From Alphaproteobacteria bacterium (GTDB lineage Bacteria; Pseudomonadota; Alphaproteobacteria; SMXP01): 64,000 nucleotides of DNA. The position numbers were made by a program, and so were the translations under genes. Positions 10,936 through 22,008 of this stretch are shown one piece after another. Position 1 is the stretch's first letter. The number at the start of each line of letters is the position of its first letter. Where the stretch lies: the NCBI GenBank assembly GCA_028285305.1, contig JANQPV010000056.1, forward strand, positions 62,001 to 126,000, given 5' to 3'. The notes below the pieces were generated by a model. It was not told the origin of the DNA. It did no database searches and saw only the letters and a program-made list of their open reading frames with translations.

Positions 10936-11796
10936 ATGACAGGCCATATGCAGCCCAATGCCAAGATAACCCTGGGTGACGTCGCCTTTTCGAACACCCT
11001 GCCGCTTTCGCTCATTGCGGGACCGTGTGCCATGGAAAGCCGCGATCACGCTCTCGAAATGGCTGGCGCCATCCGTGAAATCACATCGCGTCTCGGGATC
11101 GGCTTCGTCTATAAAACGTCGTTTGACAAAGCGAACCGTACGAGCCTTTCCAGCAAGCGCGGCATCGGCCTGGAGCAGGCCCTGCCCATATTTGCAGAGA
11201 TCAAAGAATCCCTCGGCATTCCCGTCTTGACGGACGTGCACACGGCCGAGCAATGCGCCCCCGTTTCCCAGGTCGTGGATATTCTCCAGATCCCGGCGTT
11301 TTTGTGCCGCCAGACCGATTTGCTTTTGGCGGCGGCCGCAACCGGAGCGGTGGTGAACGTGAAAAAGGGGCAATTCTTGGCGCCCTGGGACATGCAAAAC
11401 GTTGTGTCCAAAGTGACGGAGAGCGGTAATCTCAATGTCCTGCTTACGGAGCGCGGGGCCAGTTTTGGCTACAACGCTTTGGTGTCGGATATGCGCGGAA
11501 TTCCGGTTCTAAAGGACACAGGCGCACCTGTCATCTTCGATGCCACCCACTCGGTGCAGCAGCCAGGCGGCCAAGGTGGCACTAGCGGGGGACAACGGGA
11601 ATTCGTTCCTGTCCTGGCTCGGGCTGCTGTGGCCGTGGGCGTGGCCGGCGTCTTCATCGAAACCCATCAAGATCCGGACAAGGCCCCATCCGACGGGCCT
11701 AACATGGTTCCCCTGGCCAAGCTAGAACCCATGCTCACCGATCTCCTTGCCTTTGATCGGGTAACCAAGAGCGATTTGCGAATCGACCGCCTTTAG
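10936..11796 (+). CDS. kdsA: 3-deoxy-8-phosphooctulonate synthase
   Basis: KdsA condenses phosphoenolpyruvate with arabinose 5-phosphate to give Kdo 8-phosphate, the precursor of the lipopolysaccharide inner core. The family motifs [54 protein letters not shown] and [11 protein letters not shown] occur in order. The ATG at 10936 has AGGCGGA upstream; a TTG at 10912 and an ATG at 10948 are alternatives. The product is about 286 residues. It shows that the organism makes a Kdo-containing LPS. Confidence 0.97.
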   Translation: MTGHMQPNAKITLGDVAFSNTLPLSLIAGPCAMESRDHALEMAGAIREITSRLGIGFVYKTSFDKANRTSLSSKRGIGLEQALPIFAEIKESLGIPVLTDVHTAEQCAPVSQVVDILQIPAFLCRQTDLLLAAAATGAVVNVKKGQFLAPWDMQNVVSKVTESGNLNVLLTERGASFGYNALVSDMRGIPVLKDTGAPVIFDATHSVQQPGGQGGTSGGQREFVPVLARAAVAVGVAGVFIETHQDPDKAPSDGPNMVPLAKLEPMLTDLLAFDRVTKSDLRIDRL

Positions 11797-11913
11797 ATCG
11801 TCCGGCCCGCGCAACAGCTCCCCGAATTTGGTTGTCGCGCAGGCGAAACTGCGCTAACACCCCGTCTCAAATTTCATCGAAAACAATATTGAATTTCGGA
11901 GTGGAAGGACGTC

Positions 11914-12093
11914 ATGGCTGTCCCCAAACGAAAAGTGACCCGATCAAAGCGAAACATGCGTCGCTCTCATGACGCATTGAAGAATCCGGCCTACATTGAA
12001 GACCAGGAATCGGGCGAACTTCGCCGTCCGCACCATATTGACCTGTCATCTGGGAAGTATCGCGGCCGCCAGATTCTGGAACCGAAGGAATAG
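11914..12093 (+). CDS. rpmF: 50S ribosomal protein L32
   Basis: A 59-residue basic protein starts [20 protein letters not shown] and ends GRQILEPKE, the classic alphaproteobacterial L32. It is a small component of the large ribosomal subunit. GTGGAAGGA lies just upstream of the ATG. It lacks the usual paired cysteines of the zinc-binding L32 form, so it is the zinc-independent form. In many bacteria rpmF sits beside plsX; here it stands alone between kdsA and eno. Confidence 0.95.
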   Translation: MAVPKRKVTRSKRNMRRSHDALKNPAYIEDQESGELRRPHHIDLSSGKYRGRQILEPKE

Positions 12094-12167
12094 GCAGCCG
12101 GCCGATTGCGCGTCCTGGAAATAGCGTTCCGACGTTGTCCGCCCGCCAGCGGCAAGGCACGGTTTAA

Positions 12168-13484
<1,317 letters not shown>

Positions 13485-13566
13485 AGACGCTGAGCATTAA
13501 CCATCGCGGTGACAGTTTATCCTGCACTTGATACGCTTTAGGCGTGAGTCGAACTCTGGCTGTGCG

Positions 13567-13908
13567 ATGCTCTTATCTCAGATCAAGTCGAACCTGCTTG
13601 CTCTTTTGATGCCCTTTTTGGGTTGTCTGTTTGTCGTCTATCTTGGATATCATGGCCTCTATGGCGATAACGGCCTGCTGCGATATTTTCAGTTGAAACA
13701 GCAAATGGAGCGCTATGAGTATGAGCTCGCGTTGCTTAAGCAAGAACGCGAACTGCTTATTCACCGCACGCAAGGGTTGGAAAGGACAAGTTTGGATCTT
13801 GACCTTGTCGAGGAACGGGCTCGTGAAGTCCTAGGCTATGCCCATCCGAATGATTATGTCATCTTCTACCCCCTGGAAACGCCGCCTGCGACGGAAGTCC
13901 TGCCTTAG
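13567..13908 (+). CDS. ftsB: FtsB/DivIC-type septum formation initiator
   Basis: This is a small bitopic division protein of the FtsB/DivIC family, which forms a complex with FtsL and FtsQ at the septum. From the ATG at 13567 it has 113 residues: a short cytoplasmic tail, one membrane helix (about 9-31), the motif GYHGLYGDNGLLRYFQLKQQ, and a coiled coil up to about residue 85. It ends with AREVLGYAHPNDYVIFYP, typical for the family. A TTG at 13528 would add 13 residues without helping the membrane topology. Its place between eno and pdhA supports the call. Confidence 0.9.
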   Translation: MLLSQIKSNLLALLMPFLGCLFVVYLGYHGLYGDNGLLRYFQLKQQMERYEYELALLKQERELLIHRTQGLERTSLDLDLVEERAREVLGYAHPNDYVIFYPLETPPATEVLP

Positions 13909-14148
13909 GGGCGGAGCTTGCAGACGTCGTGGTGCGCTCCCGACATTATTGATTTGACGGCAGGGACAGGTCCGCCTTAACCGTGGGGAGCGTTTTCTCG
14001 GCGGTTGCTCGCGGACCAAGGCGCGTGCGAACATGCCCGGCCCGAAGAGGAGACAGCGATTGCGTGAATTTGCACCGGACGCAGCGTTATTATTTGTTTA
14101 TGGATCACCCCTATCTTCTTAACCACGTCCAACGAGCGGCCAAAAAAA

Positions 14149-15153
14149 GTGACTGACACGCTTCAAAATGCAACCGAAATTGATACTGCGCGCCCCAGCG
14201 CAGACCAATTGGAAAAGTTCTACCGGGACATGCTGCTTATCCGCCGGTTTGAAGAAAAGGCCGGCCAGCTTTATGGAATGGGCCTTATCGGCGGATTCTG
14301 CCACCTCTATATTGGGCAAGAAGCGGTCGTCGTCGGCATGCAAGCCTGCATAAAGGACGGCGACCAAGTTATCACCAGCTACCGGGATCATGGACACATG
14401 CTTGCTGTGGGACTAGATCCAGCAGGCGTGATGGCAGAGTTGACCGGCCGGAGCGGCGGGCTCTCCCGCGGCAAAGGCGGCTCGATGCACATGTTCAGCA
14501 AAGAGAAGAATTTCTTTGGCGGTCACGGGATCGTTGGGGCCTCGTCTTCGATCGGAACCGGGCTCGCCTTTGCAAACAAGTACCGGGAAAATGACCACGT
14601 TTGCCTTTGTTATTTTGGCGATGGCGCGGCCAATCAGGGGCAAGTCTATGAGAGTTTTAACATGGCCTCGCTTTGGGACCTGCCGGTGGTTTACGTCATT
14701 GAGAACAATCAGTACGCAATGGGGACAAGTGTGAAGCGCTCTTCGTCGGAGACTCACTTGTACCGGCGCGGATCAGGCTTCCGCATACCCGGCGAAGAAG
14801 TCGACGGCATGGATGTGGTGGCGGTCAAAGAGGCGGGAGAAAAAGCAGTTGCCCATTGTCGTTCGGGAGAGGGACCCATTATCCTGGAAATGAAGACCTA
14901 TCGCTATCGGGGCCATTCCATGTCCGATCCGGCCAAATACAGAACCAAAGAGGAAGTCCAAGATTTTCGAGAGCACCATGACCCGATCGACAATGCCAAG
15001 GCCCGATTGCTGAAAGAGGGAACGCTTTCGGAAAGTGATCTCAAGCAAATCGATAAGGAAGTAAAAGCGATTGTCGCTGAAGCGGTTGACTTTGCCAAAG
15101 AAAGCCCTGAACCCGATCCCGGTGAGCTGTATACGGACGTCTATGTATCTTGA
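14149..15153 (+). CDS. pdhA: Pyruvate dehydrogenase E1 component, alpha subunit
   Basis: PdhA and PdhB form the thiamine-dependent E1 that decarboxylates pyruvate and loads the lipoyl group of E2. The 334-residue protein has RRFEEKAGQLYGMGLIGGF near the N-terminus, SYRDHGHMLA and RGKGGSMHMFS, and the thiamine diphosphate motif GDGAANQGQVYESFNMASLW with ENNQYAMGTS. The two-loop phosphorylation-region signature YRGHSMSDPAKYRTKEE is also present. The start is a GTG at 14149 without a strong ribosome-binding site. The 240-bp gap upstream is the likely promoter region of the PDH cluster. Confidence 0.97.
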   Translation: MTDTLQNATEIDTARPSADQLEKFYRDMLLIRRFEEKAGQLYGMGLIGGFCHLYIGQEAVVVGMQACIKDGDQVITSYRDHGHMLAVGLDPAGVMAELTGRSGGLSRGKGGSMHMFSKEKNFFGGHGIVGASSSIGTGLAFANKYRENDHVCLCYFGDGAANQGQVYESFNMASLWDLPVVYVIENNQYAMGTSVKRSSSETHLYRRGSGFRIPGEEVDGMDVVAVKEAGEKAVAHCRSGEGPIILEMKTYRYRGHSMSDPAKYRTKEEVQDFREHHDPIDNAKARLLKEGTLSESDLKQIDKEVKAIVAEAVDFAKESPEPDPGELYTDVYVS

Positions 15154-15163
15154 GAAGACAGGG

Positions 15164-15499
15164 ATGACGGTTGGCAAGATGTGCCTGTACTTAGGAATCG
15201 GTGTGTCACTGTCCGGCTGCGAATCCATTTTGGAAGACACGTTCCCCGCCATATTCTCCGATGTAATAGCCAGAGAGCGCGCTTTTGGAGGGTGGGAGCT
15301 GGAGCTCGAAGCGCCGCTCGAAGAGGGAGGAGGTCGTTCTTACAAGGTTGAACGCCAGATGGAGACAAGGGCGGAAGAGCTGTGCCAAGGCGGCTACCAT
15401 AAGATATTCGAGTCTGTTGACCCGTTACCCTTTGATCCTCCTTCGGATCGTGTCATTTGGGAAATCCAATGCCACGATCAAACGGTGGGCAAGAAGTAA
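15164..15499 (+). CDS. Small predicted lipoprotein inside the PDH operon, function unknown
   Basis: I do not recognise a family. From the ATG at 15164 the product has 111 residues beginning MTVGKMCLYLGIGVSLSGC. That is a lipoprotein signal with lipobox LSGC, so Cys19 would be lipidated and the protein membrane-bound on the periplasmic side. The rest is acidic and mixed, with two further cysteines (ELCQGG and IQCHDQ). An earlier in-frame ATG at 15143 would overlap the end of pdhA. It is only 12 bases before pdhB and is surely cotranscribed. An envelope lipoprotein between E1-alpha and E1-beta is unusual. Confidence 0.7.
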   Translation: MTVGKMCLYLGIGVSLSGCESILEDTFPAIFSDVIARERAFGGWELELEAPLEEGGGRSYKVERQMETRAEELCQGGYHKIFESVDPLPFDPPSDRVIWEIQCHDQTVGKK

Positions 15500-15511
15500 G
15501 GATCCTCAAGA

Positions 15512-16909
15512 ATGGCACATCTCGTTCTCATGCCCGCTTTGTCGCCAACCATGGAGGAGGGCACCCTCGCCAAATGGTATGTCTCTGAGGGAGACACGAT
15601 CGAGTCAGGCGACGTGATCGCCGAAATCGAAACCGACAAAGCCACGATGGAAGTAGAGGCAGTCGACGAAGGCAAGTTGGGACGGATACTTGTTGCGGAG
15701 GGGACCGAAGGGGTCAAGGTCAACGAAACCATAGCCGTCATTTTGGAAGACGGAGAGAATCCGGATGATGCAGAGAAGGCTCTAAACGGAACGAGTGTGA
15801 ACGAGCAACCGCAAAAAGAATCTAAGGACGCGCAGACACCACAGCCACAGCAAGAGGCCCCTCATAAAGAGCCTCCAACTCAAGCAAGCGCGGCGGAGGC
15901 CGATCTTGAGGGTCTAGATACCAAAGAGACAACGGTGCGTGAGGCTCTGCGCGACGCCATGGCCGAAGAAATGCGCCGGGACGAGAACGTCTTCCTCATG
16001 GGCGAAGAAGTGGCCGAGTACCAGGGCGCCTATAAGGTAAGCCAGGGACTACTGGATGAGTTCGGGTCAAGGCGGGTTGTTGATACACCGATCACGGAAC
16101 ATGGGTTCACAGGGCTGGGCGTCGGCGCGGCGTTTGCGGGACTGCGTCCCATCGTCGAGTTCATGACGTTTAATTTCGCCATGCAGGCCATTGATCATAT
16201 CATCAACTCGGCGGCGAAGACCCTCTATATGTCCGGCGGACAAATGGGCTGTCCCATCGTCTTCCGGGGCCCCAACGCAGCCGCCGCGCGCGTCGCCGCG
16301 CAACACAGTCAAGACTTTGCCTCTTGGTACGCCCACGTGCCGGGATTGAAGGTAGTTGCGCCTTATAGCGGCGCAGACGCAAAAGGCCTTCTCAAATCCG
16401 CCATTCGCGATCCAAATCCTGTGGTGGTCCTTGAGCACGAACTTCTCTATGGGAACAAGTTCGAGGTGCCCACCGGCGACGATTACCTCGTTCCCATCGG
16501 CAAGGCCAAGGTCGTCCGTCCTGGAACGGATGTCACATTGATCGCCTATAGCCGGTCCGTCCTTTTTGCACTGGAAGCTGCCGAAACATTGGCAAACGAA
16601 GGGATTGACGCGGAAATCGTCGACCTGAGGTCGCTGAGGCCTATGGATACCGAAACCCTGATCAACTCTGTCAAGAAGACAAACCGGGCGGTGACCATCG
16701 AAGAAGGATGGGGCCCCTGCGGCATTGGTGCCGAAATTTCGGCAACGCTCATGACGGACGCCTTTGACTATTTGGACGCCCCCGTTGTCCGCGTGCACCA
16801 GGAGGATGTGCCCTTGCCATACGCCGCCAATCTTGAAGCGCTCAGCCTGCCGAACGCTGAGAAAATAGTGCAGGCCGCCAAGCGTGTGAGCTATCGGGAG
16901 ACCAAATAA
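15512..16909 (+). CDS. pdhB: Pyruvate dehydrogenase E1 component, beta subunit with N-terminal lipoyl domain
   Basis: This is the E1-beta partner of PdhA. Residues 1-80 are a biotinyl/lipoyl domain ([17 protein letters not shown], with the lipoylated Lys43 in [17 protein letters not shown]). A linker rich in Gln, Pro and Glu follows (about 85-130), then the transketolase-like beta domain ([20 protein letters not shown] to the end, with [17 protein letters not shown] and [17 protein letters not shown]). The lipoyl fusion on E1-beta is typical of alphaproteobacteria. Its stop overlaps the pdhC ATG by one base. Its lipoyl DNA is strikingly similar to that of pdhC. Confidence 0.97.
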   Translation: MAHLVLMPALSPTMEEGTLAKWYVSEGDTIESGDVIAEIETDKATMEVEAVDEGKLGRILVAEGTEGVKVNETIAVILEDGENPDDAEKALNGTSVNEQPQKESKDAQTPQPQQEAPHKEPPTQASAAEADLEGLDTKETTVREALRDAMAEEMRRDENVFLMGEEVAEYQGAYKVSQGLLDEFGSRRVVDTPITEHGFTGLGVGAAFAGLRPIVEFMTFNFAMQAIDHIINSAAKTLYMSGGQMGCPIVFRGPNAAAARVAAQHSQDFASWYAHVPGLKVVAPYSGADAKGLLKSAIRDPNPVVVLEHELLYGNKFEVPTGDDYLVPIGKAKVVRPGTDVTLIAYSRSVLFALEAAETLANEGIDAEIVDLRSLRPMDTETLINSVKKTNRAVTIEEGWGPCGIGAEISATLMTDAFDYLDAPVVRVHQEDVPLPYAANLEALSLPNAEKIVQAAKRVSYRETK

Positions 16910-18204
16910 TGCCGATCCCCATTCTCATGCCCGCTCTGTCGCCGACGATGGAAGAGGGTACACTGGCGAAGTGGTTGGTCAAAGAAGGTGACAGTGTGGA
17001 GGCAGGCGATGTCATCGCCGAAATCGAAACCGACAAGGCCACCATGGAAGTAGAGGCGGTAGACGAGGGCACGCTGGCGCGCATTCTCGTCCAAGACGGA
17101 ACCGACGAAGTCGCCGTCAATGCCCCCATTGCGCTGTTGCTGGAGGAGGGAGAGGATGCCTCGGCTCTCGAAGGGTTCAGCGTTAAGCCGTTAAACGGAA
17201 GTCAGGCGCCGGCGGAATCAGACCAATCTGCACCCGAACAAATCTCAGCGTCACCGGCTCCAGAACCGGAGCCCGTTCTTTGCACCGCTCCAATGCCTCC
17301 GATGGGGGAGCGCATATTCGCCAGCCCTTTGGCGCGGCGATTGGCCGGGGAAAAAGGGATCGATCTCACCTCCGTTGCCGGAACAGGTCCCCACGGCCGC
17401 ATTATCAAGCGCGACATCGAAAGCCACCAACCCAAATCAGCTCCTGCGGCACGACCCTCAGAGCCCCCCAAAGACGCAAAAGCGCCGCCCGCGGGCCTGT
17501 TCGTTGAAGGGCGCTACGAAACGATAAAGCTGGACGGCATGCGCAAAACCATCGCTGCCCGCATGACCGAGTCCAAGCGCGACATTCCGCACTATTACCT
17601 AACGATCGATTGCGAAATCGATGCGCTTCTCAAGACGCGCAAGGAACTGAACGCCAAATCTCCCGAAGGGGAGGGGAGCTTCAAGATCTCTGTCAATGAT
17701 TTCGTTGTTCGCGCCTGCGCTCTTTCGCTGATGAAGGTCCCCGAAGCCAACCGCTCGTTCACGGAAGACGCCATCATCCAGCACAAACACGCAGATGTCG
17801 CGATCGCGGTTGCGATCGACGGCGGCTTGATTACGCCCATCGTTTTTGACGCCGAAGCTAAAGGACTCTCGGTCATTGCCAAAGAAGTCCAAGACTTGGC
17901 CGCACGGGCCCGTGATCGCAAACTTATGCCCGAGGAATATCAAGGCGGAACCTTCTCGATCTCCAATCTTGGCATGTTCGGTGTGAAGCACTTTACCGCG
18001 GTTATCAATTCGCCTCATGCATGTATTCTCGCCGTCGGTGCAGGCGAAAAACGGCCGATAATCAAAGATGGCGCAGTCTCCTCGGCCACGATCATGACCT
18101 GCACCATGTCCTGCGACCACAGAGTGGTTGACGGCGCGGTTGGCGCCCAGTTTCTTCAGGCCTTTAAGGGATATATTGAAGATCCTCTGACGATGCTCTT
18201 ATAG
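16909..18204 (+). CDS. pdhC: Dihydrolipoamide acetyltransferase, E2 of the PDH complex
   Basis: E2 moves the acetyl group from its lipoyl arm to CoA and forms the core of the PDH complex. Domain order in 431 residues: lipoyl domain 1-80 with Lys43, a Pro/Ala-rich linker, a peripheral-subunit binding domain at about 138-175 (ASPLARRLAGEKGIDLTSV, then GPHGRIIKRDIE), a second linker, and the catalytic domain from about 205. The active-site His404 is in CDHRVVDGAVG. It has a single lipoyl domain. The ATG overlaps the last base of pdhB, so translation is coupled. Confidence 0.97.
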   Translation: MPIPILMPALSPTMEEGTLAKWLVKEGDSVEAGDVIAEIETDKATMEVEAVDEGTLARILVQDGTDEVAVNAPIALLLEEGEDASALEGFSVKPLNGSQAPAESDQSAPEQISASPAPEPEPVLCTAPMPPMGERIFASPLARRLAGEKGIDLTSVAGTGPHGRIIKRDIESHQPKSAPAARPSEPPKDAKAPPAGLFVEGRYETIKLDGMRKTIAARMTESKRDIPHYYLTIDCEIDALLKTRKELNAKSPEGEGSFKISVNDFVVRACALSLMKVPEANRSFTEDAIIQHKHADVAIAVAIDGGLITPIVFDAEAKGLSVIAKEVQDLAARARDRKLMPEEYQGGTFSISNLGMFGVKHFTAVINSPHACILAVGAGEKRPIIKDGAVSSATIMTCTMSCDHRVVDGAVGAQFLQAFKGYIEDPLTMLL

Positions 18205-18235
18205 TCTCGTTCTCTGAGATTCGAGGAGGAGCCCC

Positions 18236-18844
18236 ATGCAACTTTACAGTAGCCAATTGGGATCCAACCCAAAACGTGTGCGGATGTTTCTTGCCGAAAA
18301 GGACGTGCAGCTGCCGACAACCGACCTGGACTTTATGAAAGACGAACATCGGGCGCCGGATTTCTTGGCGATCAATTCTCTTGGGAAAGCGCCGGCCCTG
18401 ATCATGGATGATGGCACGGTGATCACAGAGAGTGTGGCCATTTGCCGGTTTGTCGAAGAGTTCCATCCCGAACCGCCTCTGTTCGGCACCGATGCCAAGT
18501 CACGGGCCCTGATCGAAATGTGGATCCGCCGGGCGGAGCTGGAACTGGTTCGACCGTGTTCAGATGTCGTTCAGCACACGGCGGAGTTCTTTGCGGACAA
18601 AGTGGACCAAAACGCCGAATTCGCAGCTTCACAGCGGGAATTGGCTGGAAAGAAATTTGCATGGCTGGATGGGGAAATCGGCGGCCGCGATTTTCTCGCC
18701 GGCAACGCCTTTTCCATGGCGGACATCGTCGCCATTTCGGCCTGTGATCTTGCGCGAATGATGAAGATCGATATTCCTGAAGACCTTGAGAATGTCCACG
18801 CCTGGATCGGCAGGGTGACGTCGCGGCCCAGCTATTCGGCGTAA
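18236..18844 (+). CDS. Glutathione S-transferase family protein
   Basis: A 202-residue soluble protein with the two-domain GST layout. A thioredoxin-like N-terminal domain (MQLYSSQLGSNPKRVRMFLA, with APDFLAINSLGKAPALIMDD and the TESVAICRFVEE glutathione-site motif) precedes an alpha-helical C-terminal domain with the N-capping motif FSMADIVAISACDLAR. The likely substrate-activating residue is Ser5 or Ser6, or Asn10. The substrate cannot be read from sequence. It lies between pdhC and lpdA with GAGGAGGAG upstream of the ATG, so it may be read with the PDH genes, perhaps serving redox or detoxification needs. Confidence 0.85.
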   Translation: MQLYSSQLGSNPKRVRMFLAEKDVQLPTTDLDFMKDEHRAPDFLAINSLGKAPALIMDDGTVITESVAICRFVEEFHPEPPLFGTDAKSRALIEMWIRRAELELVRPCSDVVQHTAEFFADKVDQNAEFAASQRELAGKKFAWLDGEIGGRDFLAGNAFSMADIVAISACDLARMMKIDIPEDLENVHAWIGRVTSRPSYSA

Positions 18845-18943
18845 GTCCTGACGCCTCCCGCTCATGCTACGAAAACCACGGCGCTGGACGGTACGCCCAA
18901 GAGCGCCTAAAACGCCGATGATAAAGTCCTCGGAGAAGTAAGC

Positions 18944-20332
18944 ATGACGGAAAAGAACTATGACCTTGTGGTGATCGGCTCGGGCCCGGGCGGGTATGTG
19001 GCTGCCATCAGAGCCGCCCAACTGGGCATGAAGACCGCCATTGTCGAGCGCGAACACTTGGGCGGCATCTGCTTGAACTGGGGCTGCATTCCCACCAAGG
19101 CCTTGCTGCGTTCGTCGGAGATCTATCATCTCATGCATAGGCTCGATGAATTCGGCTTCTCGGCGGACAACATTTCTTTTGATCCGGCAAAAATCGTGAA
19201 GCGTTCGAGGGACGTGGCCAGTCGTTTGTCGAATGGCGTGAAGTTCCTCATGAAGAAACACAAAATCGACGTCATTGAAGGCCACGGCAAGCTCGTCGCC
19301 TCCGGCAAGATTTCCGTGGAAGGCACTGAAGTCAGCACCAAGAACATTATCCTCGCCACTGGTGCCCGCGCCCGCAGCCTGCCGGGTCTCGAGCCCGACG
19401 GCAAACTCATTTGGACCTACAAGGAGGCAATGGTACCCGAGGCCATGCCGAAGTCGCTTCTGGTCATCGGCTCCGGCGCAATCGGCATCGAGTTTGCGAG
19501 CTTTTACAATACGCTCGGGGTGGATACGACGGTCGTTGAGATCTTGGACCGCGTTCTGCCGGTGGAAGACGAAGAGATTTCTCAGATGGCGGAGAAAGCC
19601 TTCAAGAAACAGGGCATGAAGATCCATACCCAGACGGAAGTAAAAAGCCTCAAGAAATCGGCGAACTCCGTCACTGCCGAGCTTCAGACAGCCGACGGCA
19701 AAACGGAGTCCCTGACAGTTGATCGGGTCATTTTGGCCGTCGGTATTGTCGGCAACGTGGAGGACATCGGGCTTGAAGAGCTGGGCATCGACGTCGACCG
19801 CGCCCACGTGAAAATCGACCAATGGTGCAAGACCAACGTCGACGGCATCTACGCCATCGGCGATGTGGTGGGCGCGCCGTGGCTTGCTCACAAAGCGATG
19901 CACGAAGGCGTTCTGTGCGTTGAACATATCGCCGGCGAATCGGGCGTTGAGCCGCTTCACACGGAGAATGTGCCGGGCTGCACCTATTGTTTCCCACAGG
20001 TGGCAAGCGTCGGCCTAACAGAGGCAGCGGCAAAAGCTGCCGGCCATTCGGTGCGCGTGGGTCGGTTTCCCTTCCAAGGCAACGGCAAGGCCATCGCTTT
20101 GGGTGAGGATCAGGGCCTCATCAAAACCGTCTTTGATGCGGAAACAGGCGAGCTTTTGGGCGCTCATATGATCGGAGCGGAAGTCACGGAGCTTATCCAC
20201 GGATATTCGATCGCCAAGACACTCGAGACGACGGAAGCGGAACTGATGCACACCATCTTCCCTCATCCGACCTTGAGCGAGATGCTGCATGAGTCCGTTC
20301 TCGACGCGTACGACCAGGCGCTGCATATTTAG
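18944..20332 (+). CDS. lpdA: Dihydrolipoyl dehydrogenase (E3)
   Basis: LpdA reoxidises dihydrolipoamide on E2 and passes the electrons to NAD+ through FAD. The 462-residue protein has the FAD-binding Rossmann motif IGSGPGGYVAAIRAAQLG (about 11-28), the redox disulfide Cys43/Cys48 in LGGICLNWGCIPTKALL, the NAD-binding motif VIGSGAIGIEFASFY (about 175-189), AIGDVVGAPWLAHKA, and the C-terminal catalytic dyad in FPHPTLSEMLHE. The start ATG has GGAGAAG upstream. It lies with pdhABC and just before lipA, so enzyme and cofactor synthesis are linked. Confidence 0.97.
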   Translation: MTEKNYDLVVIGSGPGGYVAAIRAAQLGMKTAIVEREHLGGICLNWGCIPTKALLRSSEIYHLMHRLDEFGFSADNISFDPAKIVKRSRDVASRLSNGVKFLMKKHKIDVIEGHGKLVASGKISVEGTEVSTKNIILATGARARSLPGLEPDGKLIWTYKEAMVPEAMPKSLLVIGSGAIGIEFASFYNTLGVDTTVVEILDRVLPVEDEEISQMAEKAFKKQGMKIHTQTEVKSLKKSANSVTAELQTADGKTESLTVDRVILAVGIVGNVEDIGLEELGIDVDRAHVKIDQWCKTNVDGIYAIGDVVGAPWLAHKAMHEGVLCVEHIAGESGVEPLHTENVPGCTYCFPQVASVGLTEAAAKAAGHSVRVGRFPFQGNGKAIALGEDQGLIKTVFDAETGELLGAHMIGAEVTELIHGYSIAKTLETTEAELMHTIFPHPTLSEMLHESVLDAYDQALHI

Positions 20333-20566
20333 CATTTGCGGTGATGTCGTGCCTGCCGCCTCAGAGTGTGTGAACCAAGGCATGACGATGTGGGCTAAGC
20401 AGTCTTCGCAACGACAAACAAATACGCGGCGACGTTTGCGCAAATGACAGTTGCGGGCCCAAGTTGAGAACCGCTGCGCCACTTGCACACATTTGACGTT
20501 AAGCTTTCCGCCTCATACATAAGACATATTGGAGTCGGGCTATGTGCCCAAAACGGTCGGAATTCA

Positions 20567-21541
20567 ATGGTTACAGTCGTCGACACAAAGAGCCAAAACA
20601 CAAAGACCCAAAAAGCCGCCCGCCATCCGGAAAAACAGAAAAATCCGGATACCCCTGTGCTGCGCAAACCCTCCTGGATCCGAGTGAAAGCGCCGGGATC
20701 GCCTGTCTATAAAGAGACTCACCAGATTATGCGGGACAACAATCTCGTCACGGTCTGTGAAGAAGCGGCATGTCCAAATATTGGCGAGTGCTGGTCCAAG
20801 CGTCATGCCACAATGATGATCATGGGAGACACCTGCACCCGCGCGTGCGCTTTTTGCAATGTGCGCACTGGGCTCCCGGACGCTCTCGACCGTAACGAGC
20901 CCGCCCGCGTTGCTGATGCTGTCGCCAAGCTCAAACTGAAGCATGTGGTGATCACGAGCGTTGACAGGGACGATTTGGAAGATGGGGGCGCCCGGCACTT
21001 TGCAGACGTCATCGCGGCTATCAAGGACAAGTCGCCGGAGACCACCATTGAAGTCCTAACGCCGGACTTTCTCCGTAAGGGAAATGTCCACGAAATCGTC
21101 ATTGACGCCAAACCCGATGTCTTCAATCACAATTTGGAAACCGTGCCGCGTCTTTACCCCTCGATCCGGCCGGGCGCCCGCTACTATCATTCGCTGCGGC
21201 TCTTGGAGAAAGTCAAAGAGAAGGATCCCTCTCAGTTTACCAAGTCGGGTCTGATGGTGGGCCTTGGGGAATCAAAGGAAGAAGTCATGCAGGTCATGGA
21301 CGATATGCGGTCCGCCGATATCGACTTCCTGACCATAGGGCAATATCTTCAGCCCACGCGCAAACATGCGGCCATCGACCGATTTGTAACCCCGGATGAA
21401 TTTGAAGCCTTGCAAAAGATTGCCTACAGCAAGGGCTTTCTCATGGTGTCGGCAACGCCGCTGACGCGCTCGTCCTACCACGCCGATGAAGATTTTGAGC
21501 GCCTGCGCCAGGCGCGGGCGGAACAGCAACGGTCCAAGTGA
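20567..21541 (+). CDS. lipA: Lipoyl synthase
   Basis: LipA is a radical SAM enzyme that inserts two sulfurs into protein-bound octanoyl groups to make lipoyl groups, here needed by PdhB and PdhC. Two cluster motifs are present: [13 protein letters not shown] for the auxiliary cluster and CTRACAFC for the SAM cluster. TLPXP-like lysine-rich N-terminal residues and RSSYHADE near the C-terminus (the RSSY serine ligand) are also family marks. I chose the ATG at 20567 (MVTVVDTKS); an upstream extension to 20483 is not conserved-looking. The stop overlaps the next gene start. Confidence 0.96.
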   Translation: MVTVVDTKSQNTKTQKAARHPEKQKNPDTPVLRKPSWIRVKAPGSPVYKETHQIMRDNNLVTVCEEAACPNIGECWSKRHATMMIMGDTCTRACAFCNVRTGLPDALDRNEPARVADAVAKLKLKHVVITSVDRDDLEDGGARHFADVIAAIKDKSPETTIEVLTPDFLRKGNVHEIVIDAKPDVFNHNLETVPRLYPSIRPGARYYHSLRLLEKVKEKDPSQFTKSGLMVGLGESKEEVMQVMDDMRSADIDFLTIGQYLQPTRKHAAIDRFVTPDEFEALQKIAYSKGFLMVSATPLTRSSYHADEDFERLRQARAEQQRSK

Positions 21542-21996
21542 CGGTCCACAAACAAAAGAAATGGGTTCGCCACTCGCCGGAGCAAATGTTCCGGCTGGTG
21601 GCAGATGTGGAGAGGTACCCAGAGTTTTTACCCTGGTGTGTAGCCTCCAGAATCCACTCCCATGAGCAAGACGAGGCGTCCCACACAACTGTGGCGGACT
21701 TAATGGTTTCGTTTAAGGGAATCCGCGAAAGCTTCCGCAGTGAGGTCAACGGAAATTCGATCAGCAACCGGATCGATGTGCGGTACTTACGAGGGCCGTT
21801 TGAACGCTTAGAAAATCTCTGGCTGTTCAATCGCAATATCGATGGCACCTGCACCGTTGATTTTCATATCGATTTCACCTTTCGAAGTCGGGTGTTGCAG
21901 ATGCTGATAGGCACCATGTTCGAACATGTGGTGGAAACCATGGTGGATGCCTTTGAGGAGCGGGCTGACGCGCTCTATTCGGGCTTCAAATCCTAA
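21538..21996 (+). CDS. COQ10/RatA-like ubiquinone-binding START-domain protein
   Basis: A 152-residue SRPBCC (START-like) protein of the COQ10/RatA family, thought to bind coenzyme Q or related lipids. Family marks are [23 protein letters not shown] near the N-terminus, and the C-terminal helix [20 protein letters not shown]. The start is a GTG overlapping the lipA stop by four bases, so the two are translationally coupled. Linkage of lipA with this gene is widespread in alphaproteobacteria. It ends 12 bp before the convergent transporter gene. Confidence 0.88.
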   Translation: MTVHKQKKWVRHSPEQMFRLVADVERYPEFLPWCVASRIHSHEQDEASHTTVADLMVSFKGIRESFRSEVNGNSISNRIDVRYLRGPFERLENLWLFNRNIDGTCTVDFHIDFTFRSRVLQMLIGTMFEHVVETMVDAFEERADALYSGFKS

Positions 21997-22008
21997 TCCG
22001 CTCCACTC

